A stretch of DNA of 64,000 nt from Eucommia ulmoides (taxonomy: Eukaryota > Streptophyta > Magnoliopsida > Garryales > Eucommiaceae). The notes under the pieces were generated by a model. The model did no database searches and had not been told where the DNA came from. It saw nothing but the letters and a program-made list of their open reading frames with translations. Of this stretch, positions 1 through 11,429 are shown in pieces (position 1 is the first letter of the stretch; every line of letters begins with the position of its first letter). The stretch is taken from the NCBI GenBank assembly GCA_016647705.1, contig CM028338.1:19179577-19243576 (forward strand), read 5' to 3'. Position numbers and translations under genes: made by a program.

Positions 1-1126
1 TCCAACCGCCTAGGCAGTGAAAGAACATGATGGTCCCTGATTCCACCGCTGACTTCACCGCCTAGGCCATGGCTTAATCGACATACCCGTCACCTAGGCA
101 GTGACTCTGCACAGCTGTTTTGTTATTTTTAGATATTTTGGGGATATTTTCCCTATTTTAATCCATTCTCTTCCCTCATTTTCTATCTCTCTTGCATACT
201 ACCACCCTTGGGATATAATTAGGGTTAGATTGAGGAGTTTTAGAGAGAGAGCTCACAACCCGAAGGAGAAAAAAAAGGAGAAGCGATCGTTGAACGGTTG
301 TTGCAGTGAATCTTCGGAATACGACTAAGTTCTTCGGCTTCTTCCTTTATTTCTTTAACTTTGGAATTTGTGAGCATGTTTAGCTTGTTCTTTATTGTAA
401 ATACGGTCATAGCAGTTAGCTAAACGTGGATTGTTTAGGGATTAACAATATATTTATAAATATGTGATTCATATTATTTCGGTGTTTTATTTATGATTGT
501 TCTTCGAAGTTTGATTGTGTTTACCATTATTCTATGCATGTATGCTTGTTTAGATATATCGAGAATACGGCGTTTGACCCTCGGGAGAGGTAACCCCGAA
601 TTCGTACTAGGGTTTAAACACAACGCGACGATCTAACGACCCGAGAGGGCATTAGAAAGTGTGCAATCAATGACGTTGGTGAAAGACTCATGTGATTATG
701 TGTTAGAAAAGGCATTCGAGGGGGCTTCGGTGTCAACATGAAATCATATATTCACTCGTTTTAAACTCGGAACAGGGAGCGAGGGAGTTTACGATACATA
801 GATTGTCAAATAGGTTGTACACCATAAATGTAAGTCAAACGAGATAGAACACGTATTTGTAAATAAAGTTAATCTCTAGACAATTCTTTTCCCTAAAATA
901 TCTCATATTAGTATAGATTAAATTAGGTTATATTAGTTTAGTTTATATTAATTTTAAAATCATTCTTTTTCGCCTAAATAAAATTAGGTTATGATAAACA
1001 CGGTACTCGATAATAACGACAACCAATCCCTGTGGACACGATACCCCTACTCTCCCAATCTATACTAAAACTTGACCTCGTATACTTGCGAGTAGTCATA
1101 CGTGAGCGATTAAATTCGCGCATACA
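1..1126 (+). mobile_element. LTR (3' part) of a tRNA-Asp-primed gypsy-like element, E5
   Basis: The left edge of the window lies inside a plus-oriented LTR of the family that dominates this region. It opens with the palindromic motif cluster (CCGCCTAGGC variants at about 8-110). It then runs through an LTR body that is recognisable in the LTRs at 14828, 19497, 22395 and 31854. Shared blocks include the GGGAGAGGTAACCCCGAATTC-type segment near 580 and the ACTTGCGAGTAGTCA block near 1085. It ends at CA near 1122 or 1126, where minus-strand gag sequence begins. It is either the 3' LTR of an element lying to the left or a solo LTR; the window edge prevents a decision. No coding capacity is visible. 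Confidence 0.75.
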
Positions 1127-1992
1127 CCAAACTTCTGGTCTGGATCCTGAGCTGCGCAACCAATCTTTCTACTTGTCCAAACCACTGGTTTTGGCCTTGC
1201 TATGGTCCTTCTCGCTTTGTCTGGGGTGATCTTTGGAAGATCCCCTACCATCTCTCGTGAGCTTAATGTTCTCCAGCTTCATGTAGGGCTTAGCTTTTTC
1301 CATCAGCTCCGCCATGCTCCGAGGATTTTTCTTCATGAGAGAATCTTGAAATTGGCCATAGTGTAATCTTGACGTAAATTCATTGATAACGAGGTTAGTA
1401 TCACAACCCTCAATGCACGTCAGTTCCTCGTTGAAGCGACTCATGTACTGTCGTGGAGTCTCTCATTTTTCTTAACACAGTCCCTTTGATAGGTTATCAA
1501 GCGGTTGATAAACATATTTCCAAATTCCTTGAACGACGTGATGGAGTTGCTAGGGTGCATATGTAGCCACTCAAGGGTCGAACCCTTTAAAGTCGTGGCA
1601 AAAGCTCTACAAAGCGTCGAGTCACTTGACCCATATAGGTTCATGACGTTCTTGAATTAGCAGATGTGGTCCACCAGATCTGCTTTCCTATTGTACTTCT
1701 CGAACTTCGTGGGATCAAACTTCTTAAACAGTGGTTCAACTAGGATATCTGAGGAGAGAGGCATTTCGGTACCTTTCAATAGCGTATCCAGCTTGTCTAA
1801 AGGCTAACCTTTCTCTACCTTGCTTTTGATCTATTGTCGAGAGTCAACAGTCTCAGTTTGGCTTTGCATCCTCTTTTTGTGCGGCTGATTGCTCGTATCT
1901 CCCTGGGCAGCTCGCTCCCTTTGGGATTGTGAATCAGCATATCCTGGAGACTTTGCTTCTTCCCCTACTTCATTGTTGATGGCTGAAAAGTG
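1127..1992 (-). pseudogene. Tat-like Ty3/gypsy gag, C-terminal part (interrupted)
   Basis: This is minus-strand retrotransposon gag. Residues from 1644 to 1441 include the SxSTLCRAFATTLKG...WLHMHP...SFKEFGNMFINRLITYQRDC type of block typical of the plant Retrotrans_gag domain. The frame then shifts at about 1444-1441 and continues as RFNEELTCIEGCD...AFTSRLHYGQF-like sequence down to 1169, where a stop follows a basic, Gly/Ser-rich tail. The 5' part of the same gag lies at 6875-7130; the two halves were separated by insertion of E1. The 3' side is cut again by the LTR ending at 1126. The frameshift and the two insertions make it a dead copy. Confidence 0.8.
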
Positions 1993-3563
1993 TGTACGTC
2001 GAGCGTTTGCTACATGCTCGCGTATTGACTACTCGCAAGTGTACGAGGTCAAAGTTTTAGTATGATGGATCTTTAAAGATCGGGTATCGTATCCACAGGG
2101 ATTAGTTGTCGTTAATATCAAATACCGCGATTGTCATGACCTAACTTTATCTAGGCTAAAAAGAATGTATAAAATTTATATTAACTAAACTAATATAACC
2201 TAAAGTATCTATACTAATATAATGAGATGTTTTAGGGGAAAGAATTGTTTAGGGATTAACTTGGTTTACAAATACGTGTTTGATCCCGTTTGACTTACGT
2301 TTATGGTGTTCAACCTATTTGACAATTTCAGTTCGTAAACTCCCCCGCCACCTCTCCCGAGTGTAAGTCGAGGGATATAACGCAAATTCGTGTCCACGAA
2401 AAGTCTCACTCAACGTCTTAATGACCCTACGTCACGTGAGTCTCTCCCCAATGTTATTGATTGCACACAATCCAACTCCAGACCGGGTTATTGGATCGTC
2501 GCATTGTGTTTACCCTATCGATAATCTCAGTTCTAAAACTCCACCACCACCTCTCCCGAGTGTAAGACGGGGGAATACATGACTTCGAGTCAAGGAAGAA
2601 ATCTCCCTCAACGTCTTAACGACCCTAGTCCACGTGAGTCTTGCCCCAACGTCATCGATTGACATTATGTTTACTTTAGTCCGAATCCGGGGTTACCTCT
2701 CCCGAGTGTCAAACCTCGTATTCTCGATATATCTATCTAAGTATAATAAACATAACAATACGATAAACACAATCAAACTTCGAAGAACAAACATAAACGC
2801 AACATTGAAATCATTCGAAACACATATTTATAAATATATTGTTAATCCCTATACAATCCATGTATAACTAACGGCCATAACCGTATTTACAATTAACCAT
2901 GAGCTAAACATGCTCACAAAATTCTAAGATAAACAAATAAGGGAAGAAATCGAAGAACTTAGCCTCATCCGAAGTTTAGCCGCTAAGAACGTGCAACGAT
3001 CGCTCCACCGTCTTCCTCTCCCTCGGGATGTGATCTCTCCTTCTAAAACTCCTCAATCCACCCCTAGATATGTTCTAAGGGTGGTAGCATGCAAGAGAGG
3101 TCAGAAATAAGGGAGGATGAGAGCTTAAATAAGGAAAATATCTCAAAAATATCTAATAAAATATCTAAACTGTGTAGAGGCCACCGCCGTGGTGATAAGT
3201 AGGTCAGTTAGTTGATCGCCTAGGCGGTGAAGACAGTGGTGGACTTGGTTGACATCCTGCATTTTCACCGCTGCGGCGGTGGACGTTCAGCAAGATAAGT
3301 CATTCTCTGTATTTTTACCGCCGCGACGGAGGTCTGGACACCGCGGCGGTGGGCTTTTTTTAGAATATTGCCACCTTGCTCGTTTTTCGACCGTTCTTTG
3401 TTCGATCTTATTGTTTACGCTCCAGTTTTCTATCTTTTTACCCCACACACCTGATTTATACAAAAAGTATAAAAACTAATTAAAACATAATAAAATAAAT
3501 ATAAAAATTACTCTAAAACTAACAAAATTGGTTTGGAATTATGTAGGTAGATCACACCTATGA
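1993..3563 (-). repeat. E1 3' LTR
   Basis: This 1571-bp LTR pairs with 5313-6874. It contains the palindrome cluster at about 3179-3353, including CGCCTAGGCG at 3217-3226 and CCGCGGCGG near 3341. A GA/CT-rich promoter-like stretch lies near 3000-3060 when read on the minus strand. Confidence 0.88.
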
Positions 3564-5289
3564 AATACCCCCAAACTTAGAATTTTTCCAGTCCTCGAGC
3601 AGAACACATACACAAAAATGAAAAACACAACTAAATTAAATAACAAACATCCTAAAAATAATCTAAACATAACGACATACGAGTTTTAAATTCTTCTAAC
3701 GGCCTAGTCATTTTTCCCTCAACAACCACCAGTCATATCGAGTTCAGGCGGTAAAACATATCATGTGGTTCTAGAATTTCGACATGCAATAATGGTGAAC
3801 GTCATTCTAGATCCTTTTAACATGTTAGTGCGAGACTCAATAATATAGCTATACAATGACCGGATTGGATTATCCACCAATGAAACTTATGACATAGACC
3901 GTATAGGACTAGGATTTCCATATGCCTGATTGGGGTTCACTCTCCACTAATGTAGGTTGAGTAGTTTATAGAGCTCAGAAGGACTTGGTTCGGTTATGGA
4001 ATATTTGGCCAAGGGTATTTCGGAATAGAAAACGGGTTAACTTTGTTAACTTAATGTTACCTAAGGCTCAACGCTTGGCACATTCACTCTCGAACCCCCA
4101 TATAAAAGTTGGAAACAATTCCAAGCAAACATTTAAGCCCGATGTACTTACTTGTCAAAAGAAACGTAAATAATTTTATTTATTTTTAACTTACCACACC
4201 CCCAAACTTATTCGATTAGTATGATTTCACGTGTGTGGTTAAAACAAAAGAAAAATGACAAGTGAGTACTCGAATACCGAACTAATCCGAAGTTCGCCCT
4301 AAACCCAACCGCTCACATCAAGTAGCATTTGCAACTGCTAGCTTGATTCACTCAAATGTGCCTTTAATTCAGCGATTAAGGTTTGGAAAAGATCAACTGG
4401 CTAGGGTATTTGTTCATGCATTCAGAATTGAAATGTCATTTTAGGCTTCAACAGGATAACGAGGGATAAACATGTTACAAGGTAGGCTTCAAATGCTCAA
4501 GCGATAAAAAGAATGCCTAAATCACGTCTCCTAAACCACCTCGCTTAGGATTTCGCCTCAAGTTTCCCCTTAATCAAGATCTAGAATCCTTAATTTGTCA
4601 TGAATTTGGCTAATCGATAATCGTCCTTATATCAATTGAAAAGAAATACATTGAGTCTATGTGCTCCTGCAAATTAGGATCTACAATAATTTTTATCAAA
4701 AAACATTTTCAAGCACATAGAACACACATGCATGGGTATTACCTTGACCTCGAAAACAACCAGGGGGTAATATCATCATCAGGTAAGGGCCCAGATGAAC
4801 GCAAAACTCAGCATGCAACAACAACAAACATAAACACATTTTAACCTAAACAAACATGCACTACGAGAAAAACAGTAAAACATACTAATATCCTACACAT
4901 CATCACTAAAATCAAAATGGACAGTATCCTTAGCGAACCCAATCATCATTCTCAACATATGAAATTAAAGCATGCTAATGAAGGGGGTTTAGAACACGTA
5001 CCTGGGAGCGAGAGGATCTCGCCTTTGCATCAAGTCGGTTGTAACGGAATTAATTTATTTTTTACCTTGGGTTGCCTCCCAAGAAGCGCGTGGTTTAATG
5101 TCATCGGCCCAACACATGCCCTCAAGACAGGCGAGATGTTGCAATGAAAGAAACGCAAGAGTACCTGTCGATCTAACATCTTCAAGCACCCTACAGGAAA
5201 ACAAAAACAAAACTACAAAGAAAAATTATATACAAGCATAAATTTGGGTCATTTACTCACAATATCAATAATAACGAAAAAAACACAAT
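3564..5289 (-). other. E1 internal region, non-coding
   Basis: Homologous in order to the post-gag regions of E2 (17.8-19.5 kb), E3 (13.3-14.8 kb) and E4 (60.9-59.2 kb). No gag or pol frame is present. A conserved box with GGGTTGCCTCCCAAGAAG at about 5072-5089 is also kept in E3 at 23805-23822. Confidence 0.7.
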
Positions 5290-5306
5290 TCCCGGCAACG
5301 GCGCCA
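5290..5306 (-). other. Primer binding site, tRNA-Asp type
   Basis: The reverse strand reads TGGCGCCGTTGCCGGGA, one G short of the TGGCGCCGTTGCCGGGGA seen in E2. This sequence matches the 3' end of plant tRNA-Asp, the primer used by Athila/Calypso-type elements. It lies six bases from the LTR edge. Confidence 0.88.
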
Positions 5307-5312
5307 AAAACT

Positions 5313-6874
5313 TGTACGTTGAGCGTTTGTTACACGCTTGCGTATTGACTACTCGCAAGTGTACGAGGTTAAAGTTTTAGTATGATGGATCTTTAAAGAT
5401 TGGGTATCGTATCCACAAGGATTGGTTGTTGTTATTATCGAATACCGCGATTATCATGACCTAACTTTATCTAGGCTAAAAAGAATGTATAAAATTTATA
5501 TTAACTAAACTAATATAACCTAAATTATTTATACTAATATAATGAGATGTTTTAGGGGAAAGAATTGTCTAGGGATTAACTTGGTTTACAAATACATGTT
5601 CGATCCCGATTGACTTACATTTACGGTGTTTCACCTATTTGACAATCTCAGTTCGTAAACTCCCCTACCACCTCTCCAGAGTGTAAGATAAGGGATATAA
5701 AGCGACTTTGTGTCAACGAAGAAGTCCCCCTCAACGTCTTAACGACCCTAGGTCACGTGAGTCTCGCCCCAACATCATTAATTGCACACAATCTAACTCC
5801 CGACCGGGTTAATGGATCGTCGCATTGTGTTTACCCTATCGACAATCGCAGTTCTAAAACTCTACCTCCACCTCTCCCGAGTGTAAGACAGGGGAATACA
5901 TGACTTCGAGTCAATGAATAAGTCCCCCTCAATATCTTAACGACCCTAGGTCGCGTGAGTCTTGCCCCAACGTCATCGATTGGCGTTATGTTTACTTTAG
6001 TCCGAATCCGGGGTTACCTCTCTCAAGTGTCAAACCCCGTATTCTCGATATATCAATCTAAGTATAATAAACATAACAATACGATAAACACAATCAAACT
6101 TCGAAGAACAAACATAAACGCAACACCGAAATCATTCGAAACACATATTTATAAATATATTGTTAATCCTTATACAATCCATGTTTAACTAACGGCCATA
6201 ATCATATTTTCAATGAACCATGAGCTAAACATACTCACAAAATCCTAAGTTAAACAAATAAGGAAATAAATCGAAGAACTTAGCCTCGTCCGAAGTTTAG
6301 CCGCTAAGAACGTTCAACGATCGCTCCACCGTCTTCCTCTCCCTAGGGATGTGAGCTCTCCCTCTAAAACTCCTCAATCCACCCCTAGATATGTTCTAAA
6401 GGTGGTAGCATGCAAGAGAGGTCGGAAATGCGAGAGGATGAGAGCTTAAATAGGGAAAATATCTCAAAAATATATAATAAAATATCTAAATTGTGCAGAG
6501 GCCACTACCGCGACGATGAGTAGGTCGGTTTATTGATCGCCTAGGCGGTGAAGACTGTGTTGGACTTGATTGACATCCTGTATTTCACTACCGCGGCGGT
6601 GGACGTTCAGCAAGATAAACCATTCTCTGCATTTTCACCGCCGCGGCGGTGGGCTTCTTTCAGAATATTGTCGCCTTGCTCGTTTTTCCACCATTCTTCG
6701 ATCGTTCTTAGTTTGATCTCATTTTTATGCTCCAGTTTCCTATCTTTTTGCCCCAACACACCTGATTTATACAAAAAGTATAAAAACTAATTAAAATATA
6801 ATAAAATAAATATAAAAACCACTCTAAAACTAATAAAACCAGTTTGAAAATATGTAGGTAGATCACACCTATCA
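5313..6874 (-). repeat. E1 5' LTR
   Basis: This 1562-bp LTR starts (reverse strand) with TGATAGGTGTGATCTACC at 6874 and ends with ACGTACA at 5313. It contains perfect palindromes, including CACCGCCGCGGCGGTG at 6636-6651 and CGCCTAGGCGG near 6538. Confidence 0.9.
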
Positions 6875-7130
6875 GAGTGTGACATGTTATTGGCGATTAT
6901 CTTTGCCATGTACTTGATTGTATCCACCATCTCAGCCATCTTTTTAGTGAGAGCATCGATCTTCGCATCTGTGCTCAGCACTTCCGGCGGAGGATTAGCT
7001 CGAACTTTCTCATGCGCTTCCATCGGTATTTCATTATCAAATGGTGGTGGCAAGTCATTACTTTGACTCGGCGCTACTCCTCTTGCTCTTAGTTGCCTCA
7101 TAGTTGCTACGGAATCTTTTTACGTTAGCG
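6875..7130 (-). pseudogene. Tat-like gag, N-terminal part
   Basis: The reverse-strand frame from about 7101 begins MRQLRARGVAPSQSNDLPPP and continues into a short heptad-like stretch (IDALTKKMAEMVDTIKYMAKI) before E1 interrupts it at 6875. It continues at 1992. The same N-terminal region is seen in plus orientation at 11258-11429 (IRQLRPKRTGLSQG), which supports the assignment and the reading frame. An upstream start near the PBS is possible but the frame there is eroded. Confidence 0.7.
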
Positions 7131-7134
7131 TTTT

Positions 7135-7149
7135 CCATAGACGGCGCTA
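7135..7149 (-). other. Primer binding site of the Tat-like element (TE1)
   Basis: The reverse strand reads TAGCGCCGTCTATGG, two bases from the LTR end. The intact version at 11237 reads TGGCGCCGTCTATGG. Plant Tat-lineage elements commonly carry TGGCGCCGTCTGTGG at this position. Confidence 0.75.
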
Positions 7150-7151
7150 AA

Positions 7152-7802
7152 TGATGTTGCCAAAAATCTTCAACACGTGTAACAGTTCCGCACGTGTCAA
7201 AAACCTCTTCACCTTCCTCATTTAACCTACAAAACTATGAGTTCTCGAGGGGGACACCGATGTGGTGTCGGCCAAAGAACCTCTGGCGTGAGAATAAGTT
7301 AATCTAGTAATGGGAGAAGTTAATACATAGATTGAACCATAAGTAAAAACCAGTGATACCTGCCCCTTATATAGGCTTGCAAATATTCTGCCATTCCTTT
7401 GGAAAGGCCGCCCGTTATGTGATATGCTCCTATCGGCCTAGAAGATAACTGGTATCTCTTTTATTTCAGGAGAGATCTCTGTAACGTTCCCCATTAAACA
7501 TGAACCGTTATAGTTAATTTGGTTTATAATGCTCTCCAAGTATAGGAGAGGCAATCAAGATGAGCTGACCATTATTCCTTGGATATCAACACCGTGGGCT
7601 TTGATTTGCCCATTATTGGGCCTTTTCAAGAGGTCGTTTGTCTTGCACAAATGACTGTCGAAGACACTCCCCCATTGGGCCCATTATTCTTCATCCTAGA
7701 TAACCCATTAGGTTTGTCCATCTTGGACCGGATTTCTGACTCGATCCGACTGTTTAAGGCTCCATGCCTATGTCAGTTGCGAGTGGGAGTTTTCCCATAT
7801 CA
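7152..7802 (-). repeat. 5' LTR of Tat-like element TE1
   Basis: The 651-bp LTR begins (reverse strand) TGATATGGGAAAACTCCC at 7802 and ends ...TTGGCAACATCA at 7152, followed by the PBS and gag in the same orientation. It is related to the LTRs at 10607, 27890 and 38329, most clearly in the block with TTATTCTCACGCCAGAGG and GACACCACATCGGTGTCC. The partner 3' LTR is outside the window. Confidence 0.82.
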
Positions 7803-8956
7803 ATATTAATTTTTAAAATACATAATAAAAAAACTACCAAACGGGATTAAAAATAACAAACTTAATAAAGAGTTAAAAATAACAATTAAAAATCTATATC
7901 TAAATCACATAGTAAAACTTAAAAGTAGAAGACATGATTTGGAATGAATGAGAGTTAACTATTAGCCATCTTTTTAATCCTATTGAAATGAGAAATGAAT
8001 GGCCAAGATTGACTCATTCCACTACTAATATTATATTAATTACTTCCCCTCTAATATTCTAACAATAATTTTACCATTAATATTATATTTATTAATTTCA
8101 TTATTAAACATTCATGTTGATTATAGATTAATGTAAAATCAAAAAAAAAATCTTTATTTTGAAATAACATATCAATTCATCCATTTTTTATGAACCTTAT
8201 GAAAAATCGAATATCTTCACTATAATATTCGTAAAATTTATATTTTTAAATAATATCTTATTTAAAATAAATTGTATTCTTTCGGAAATTATTTTTATAT
8301 TGTGAAAAATTAAGGGTATGATTGAATATTTGTTAATTTTTAAAAGGTAAAAATATAATTTTTTCTTATATAATTATATTTTTATTTGGAGTGTAAAAAA
8401 TTAATAATTATATTTTTTGTATATTGGTGTATGGAGATGTATATAATTATATTTTTGTTTGTGGGCGTATAAGGGTTTATATATTTTATTTTGGGTTGGT
8501 GGGTGTATGAAATTTCATGTAATTATATTTTTTATTTGTGGTTATATAAATGTTGATATAACTAGAGGTTTATAAAAATTTATATAATCATATTTTTCGT
8601 TGGGGTTGTGTAAAGGTAGGTTGTTTATTTGGAGAGATAGTAGAAGATAGAAAAGAAAGAAAAAATACAAAAAACAAATGATGAACCGAATCAAATAAAA
8701 AAAAAATTCGATTCTTTTAAAAAACACAAAAATTAATTAACATTAATTAAATTTACAATCATACAATGTGATATTTTTGTTACTATACAAATACCAAAAA
8801 TGAATTTGCAATCGCACATTTATTTGGAATTAAAATTATGTTTAACTAAAATTTCATCATTCTACCAAACATTAAACAATACTCTCAATTTAAACACATT
8901 AAGCTAAAATGTTTATAATATTAATTGTAAACAAATATTACAAAAAAAAAAAAAAA
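7803..8956. other. AT-rich stretch without recognisable genes
   Basis: Strongly AT-biased with short homopolymer runs and TATATAATTATATTTTT-like repeats at 8340-8600. I see no ORF with a family signature, no RNA gene and no clear element ends. Confidence 0.6.
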
Positions 8957-9977
8957 TCTTAAATATTTTCAACAATGAGGTTAAAGAATGCATTTTTCAA
9001 GATTTTTGGTTGGTTCTAATTTTTATTTTGTTATATATAAAATTATAATTTGTTGACTAGCAAAAGTTGATAAAATTAATCTTAATTTATAGTTATTTGT
9101 TTATTATTTTGTATAGTAAAAAATAATTTGTAGAAATATTATTTTACTATGATTATTTACAAAAAAAATTATAATATATTTATTTTCGATATTTACAAAA
9201 CGTCATCACTTATTAAAATTTATTGATTTTCATTTTTGATTTTTTATTACCACAAATAAAAAAAGAAAAAGAAAAATTCAAAATAAAAGTACAAATTAAA
9301 AAAAAAAAAAAAAAAAAAAAAGAGAGATATCTATATTTATATCTAATACTTAAAAGTAGAAGGATAGAAAATATTTTAATGAGGTTAAAGAATGTATTTT
9401 TCAAGATTTTTGGTAGCTTCTAAGTGGTCCGACCATTCCTTGGACCCTACGCATAGCGGGAGGTTTGTAGCATCAGGTTGCCTTTTTTATATATAAAATA
9501 ATGAGTAGCCCACTCAATAATTTTTTAGCTATATTCAATTTTTTAATTAAATGCAAAAATATATGATTAATTTCCTGGTTCACATTTTAAATTACTTCAA
9601 AAAATAATTGTAATTCAAATAATAATTTCATCTAAATTGAAAATAGATACGATATAAATTAATTAAATTAAAATTTTTTGACTTGCAAAAATTTATATAA
9701 TTAATCTTAATTTATGGTAATTTTCTTATTTTATAATATATTAGTAAAAATTAATATGTAGAAATATTATTTTACTTTTTTTTATTATTTATGTAATTTT
9801 TAATAATATATTTATTTTCAAAACTTATAAAAAGTCATTATTGACTAAAATTTATGCATTTGCTCACAGATATTGCCATCAAAGTAATCAAATGATGTGG
9901 ATATGTTTAATACTTCAATATTACGAACTTATTAAAATTTATTTCTAAGGTCGCGCAATGCATGGATCTAAAATTAG
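8957..9977 (+). mobile_element. Composite Helitron-like element
   Basis: Two related units lie head to tail. One begins near 8957 (AATGAGGTTAAAGAATGCATTTTTC at 8974) and one begins with TCTAATACTTAAAAGTAGAAGG at 9342, after an A-tract at 9299-9321. The second ends with a degenerate hairpin (GGTCGCGCAATGCATGGATC) followed by CTAAAATTAG at 9968-9977. A TC start, a GC hairpin and a CTRR-type end are Helitron features. The same two-unit arrangement with an A-tract occurs at 28972-30016. There is no Rep/helicase coding, so it is non-autonomous. Confidence 0.6.
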
Positions 9978-10601
9978 GTATAAATTATTTTCTAAGGGCC
10001 CATTTCATTTTTTTTTAATTCACAAATTATACTTTTAGTTAATTAATTAATTTTATAAATTGTTATACTTTAATGATTTGTTATAAAAATTAAAAATATT
10101 TCAGGTTAAAATACTATTTCTTCATGTTATAGTAAAATATTACTGAAAAATTTAACTAAAGGAAAATATTTGTATATTAGTTTTTTCAATAAACAATACA
10201 TAGATTTGAATAGTCTATTCTATAAATCAGGACATATTTTATATTTGAGGTATTTTTTATCATTGGATGTTTGGAGCTATTTACAACCATTGACTTAAAT
10301 TTTGTTAAGAAATTAAATAACAAACTCCCAACAAATGTATTTTCATAATTAATATATTTAAATTAATTATAGGGGCGCTTACCAAGTAATCACAAAAATT
10401 TAATTTGCCCCTTCATGACAGCTTGTAATCAACTCTCTTGATTGTGGAACTAAATTAAGTAACACGTGATCATAAAAGGTGGAACAAAAATGCTTATTTT
10501 GATCTCAATCCGAACGTGAAATAACAAAATTTGTACACATCAATTATGTGCGAATGATTCTCTTTAAAATGAGATATCAATCACATTTTTTGGACCTGTT
10601 T
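9978..10601. other. AT-rich intergenic DNA
   Basis: No gene, RNA or element boundary recognised until the ATCAT target-site duplication at 10602-10606. Confidence 0.6.
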
Positions 10602-10606
10602 ATCAT

Positions 10607-11234
10607 TGATGTAGGGGAAATTCCCGCCCACATTTGATGGAAGCTAGTAGGAGGATGATGGGTCGAATTGGGTCACATCGGGTAGTAAAATCCAACCCAT
10701 AGGAATTGACCCGGAGATCACCCATGGACCAGGTGTATAGGCAGCCTGAATTGTGTTGGGTTAGCCCACGGAAGGAGCCCAATGCATAAGTAGATGGAAT
10801 TATCCATAAGGGGCCCAATCGTGTTTGGGCTGACATGACATAGAATAAGGCTCCCTAAAGCAGGTAAGATCGACAGTGGAAATCCACTGGGTGATTGACC
10901 GAAAACCCCCATAATTCCATGCACACAAAGAGATATAACTGTTTCCATGCGGTTAAAAAAGGGATCGTGGAGGGAGTGGTGACATGAACGGGCAGTGTAG
11001 GATAAATGGTCTATATATGAAGGCGGGTATGAAGGGGCCAAGGTAGATTTTTACATACTGAAAGATTTTGACCATAAAGCAAACTAACTTATTCTCACGC
11101 TGGAGGTTTTTTGGCCGACACCATATCGGTGTCCCTTGGAGCTAACCGGTTTCGCAGGTTAAAGTTGCAAGTTGAGGAGGTCTTCGACACGTGTTAAGAT
11201 CTTTGCATGTACGTGGGATTTTTTGGCAACAGCA
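10607..11234 (+). repeat. TE2 5' LTR
   Basis: 628 bp, from TGATGTAGGGGAAATTCC to TTTTGGCAACAGCA. Aligns along its length with 27890-28549, including the GCCCAATGCATAAGTAGATG and CTCACGCTGGAGGTTTTTTG blocks. Confidence 0.9.
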
Positions 11235-11236
11235 TT

Positions 11237-11254
11237 TGGCGCCGTCTATGGCAA
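11237..11254 (+). other. TE2 primer binding site
   Basis: TGGCGCCGTCTATGGCAA, two bases after the LTR, the Tat-type primer site. Confidence 0.85.
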
Positions 11255-11429
11255 GGAAAAAAAAAGAAGTTCCTCGTTGAGATAAGGCAGTTACGACCAA
11301 AAAGAACAGGCCTGAGTCAAGGGAGTGAAGTCCCACCACACACGAGCACTGAGGCACCAATAGAAGCTTCAGAGAGAGAGTTCACACTATTCCTCATCCT
11401 AAGGTACAAACCCCTCCATCCAGTAATGA
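11255..11429 (+). pseudogene. TE2 gag, N-terminal fragment
   Basis: The plus-strand frame contains KKKKFLVEIRQLRPKRTGLS followed by QGSEVPPHTSTEAPIEAS, matching the gag N-terminus at 7101-6990 of TE1. It is cut at 11429 by a minus-oriented LTR. The rest of gag and all of pol are absent from the element. Confidence 0.65.

Larger units (their letters stand above)
1993..6874 (-). mobile_element. Complete non-autonomous LTR retrotransposon E1 (4.88 kb)
   Basis: Two similar LTRs (1993-3563 and 5313-6874) flank a 1.75-kb internal region in minus orientation. The primer site is next to the right LTR at 5290-5306 and the polypurine tract AAGTTTGGGGGTATT (reverse strand) is next to the left LTR. Flanking 5-mers are AAGTG (1988-1992) and GAGTG (6875-6879), a target-site duplication with one mismatch. 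Element ends are TG...CA, although the left copy has drifted to TCATAGG at its 5' end. The internal region has no gag or pol. It retains only the long post-gag segment shared with E2, E3 and E4, so the element must have moved with enzymes supplied in trans. It sits inside the Tat-like gag, in the same orientation. Confidence 0.9.

Noticed and set aside
1127..1992. A CRISPR-like or bacterial operon reading of the dispersed palindromes and ORFs
   Set aside because: Palindromes are not evenly spaced, lie inside LTRs, and all recognisable proteins are plant retrotransposon or plant host families.
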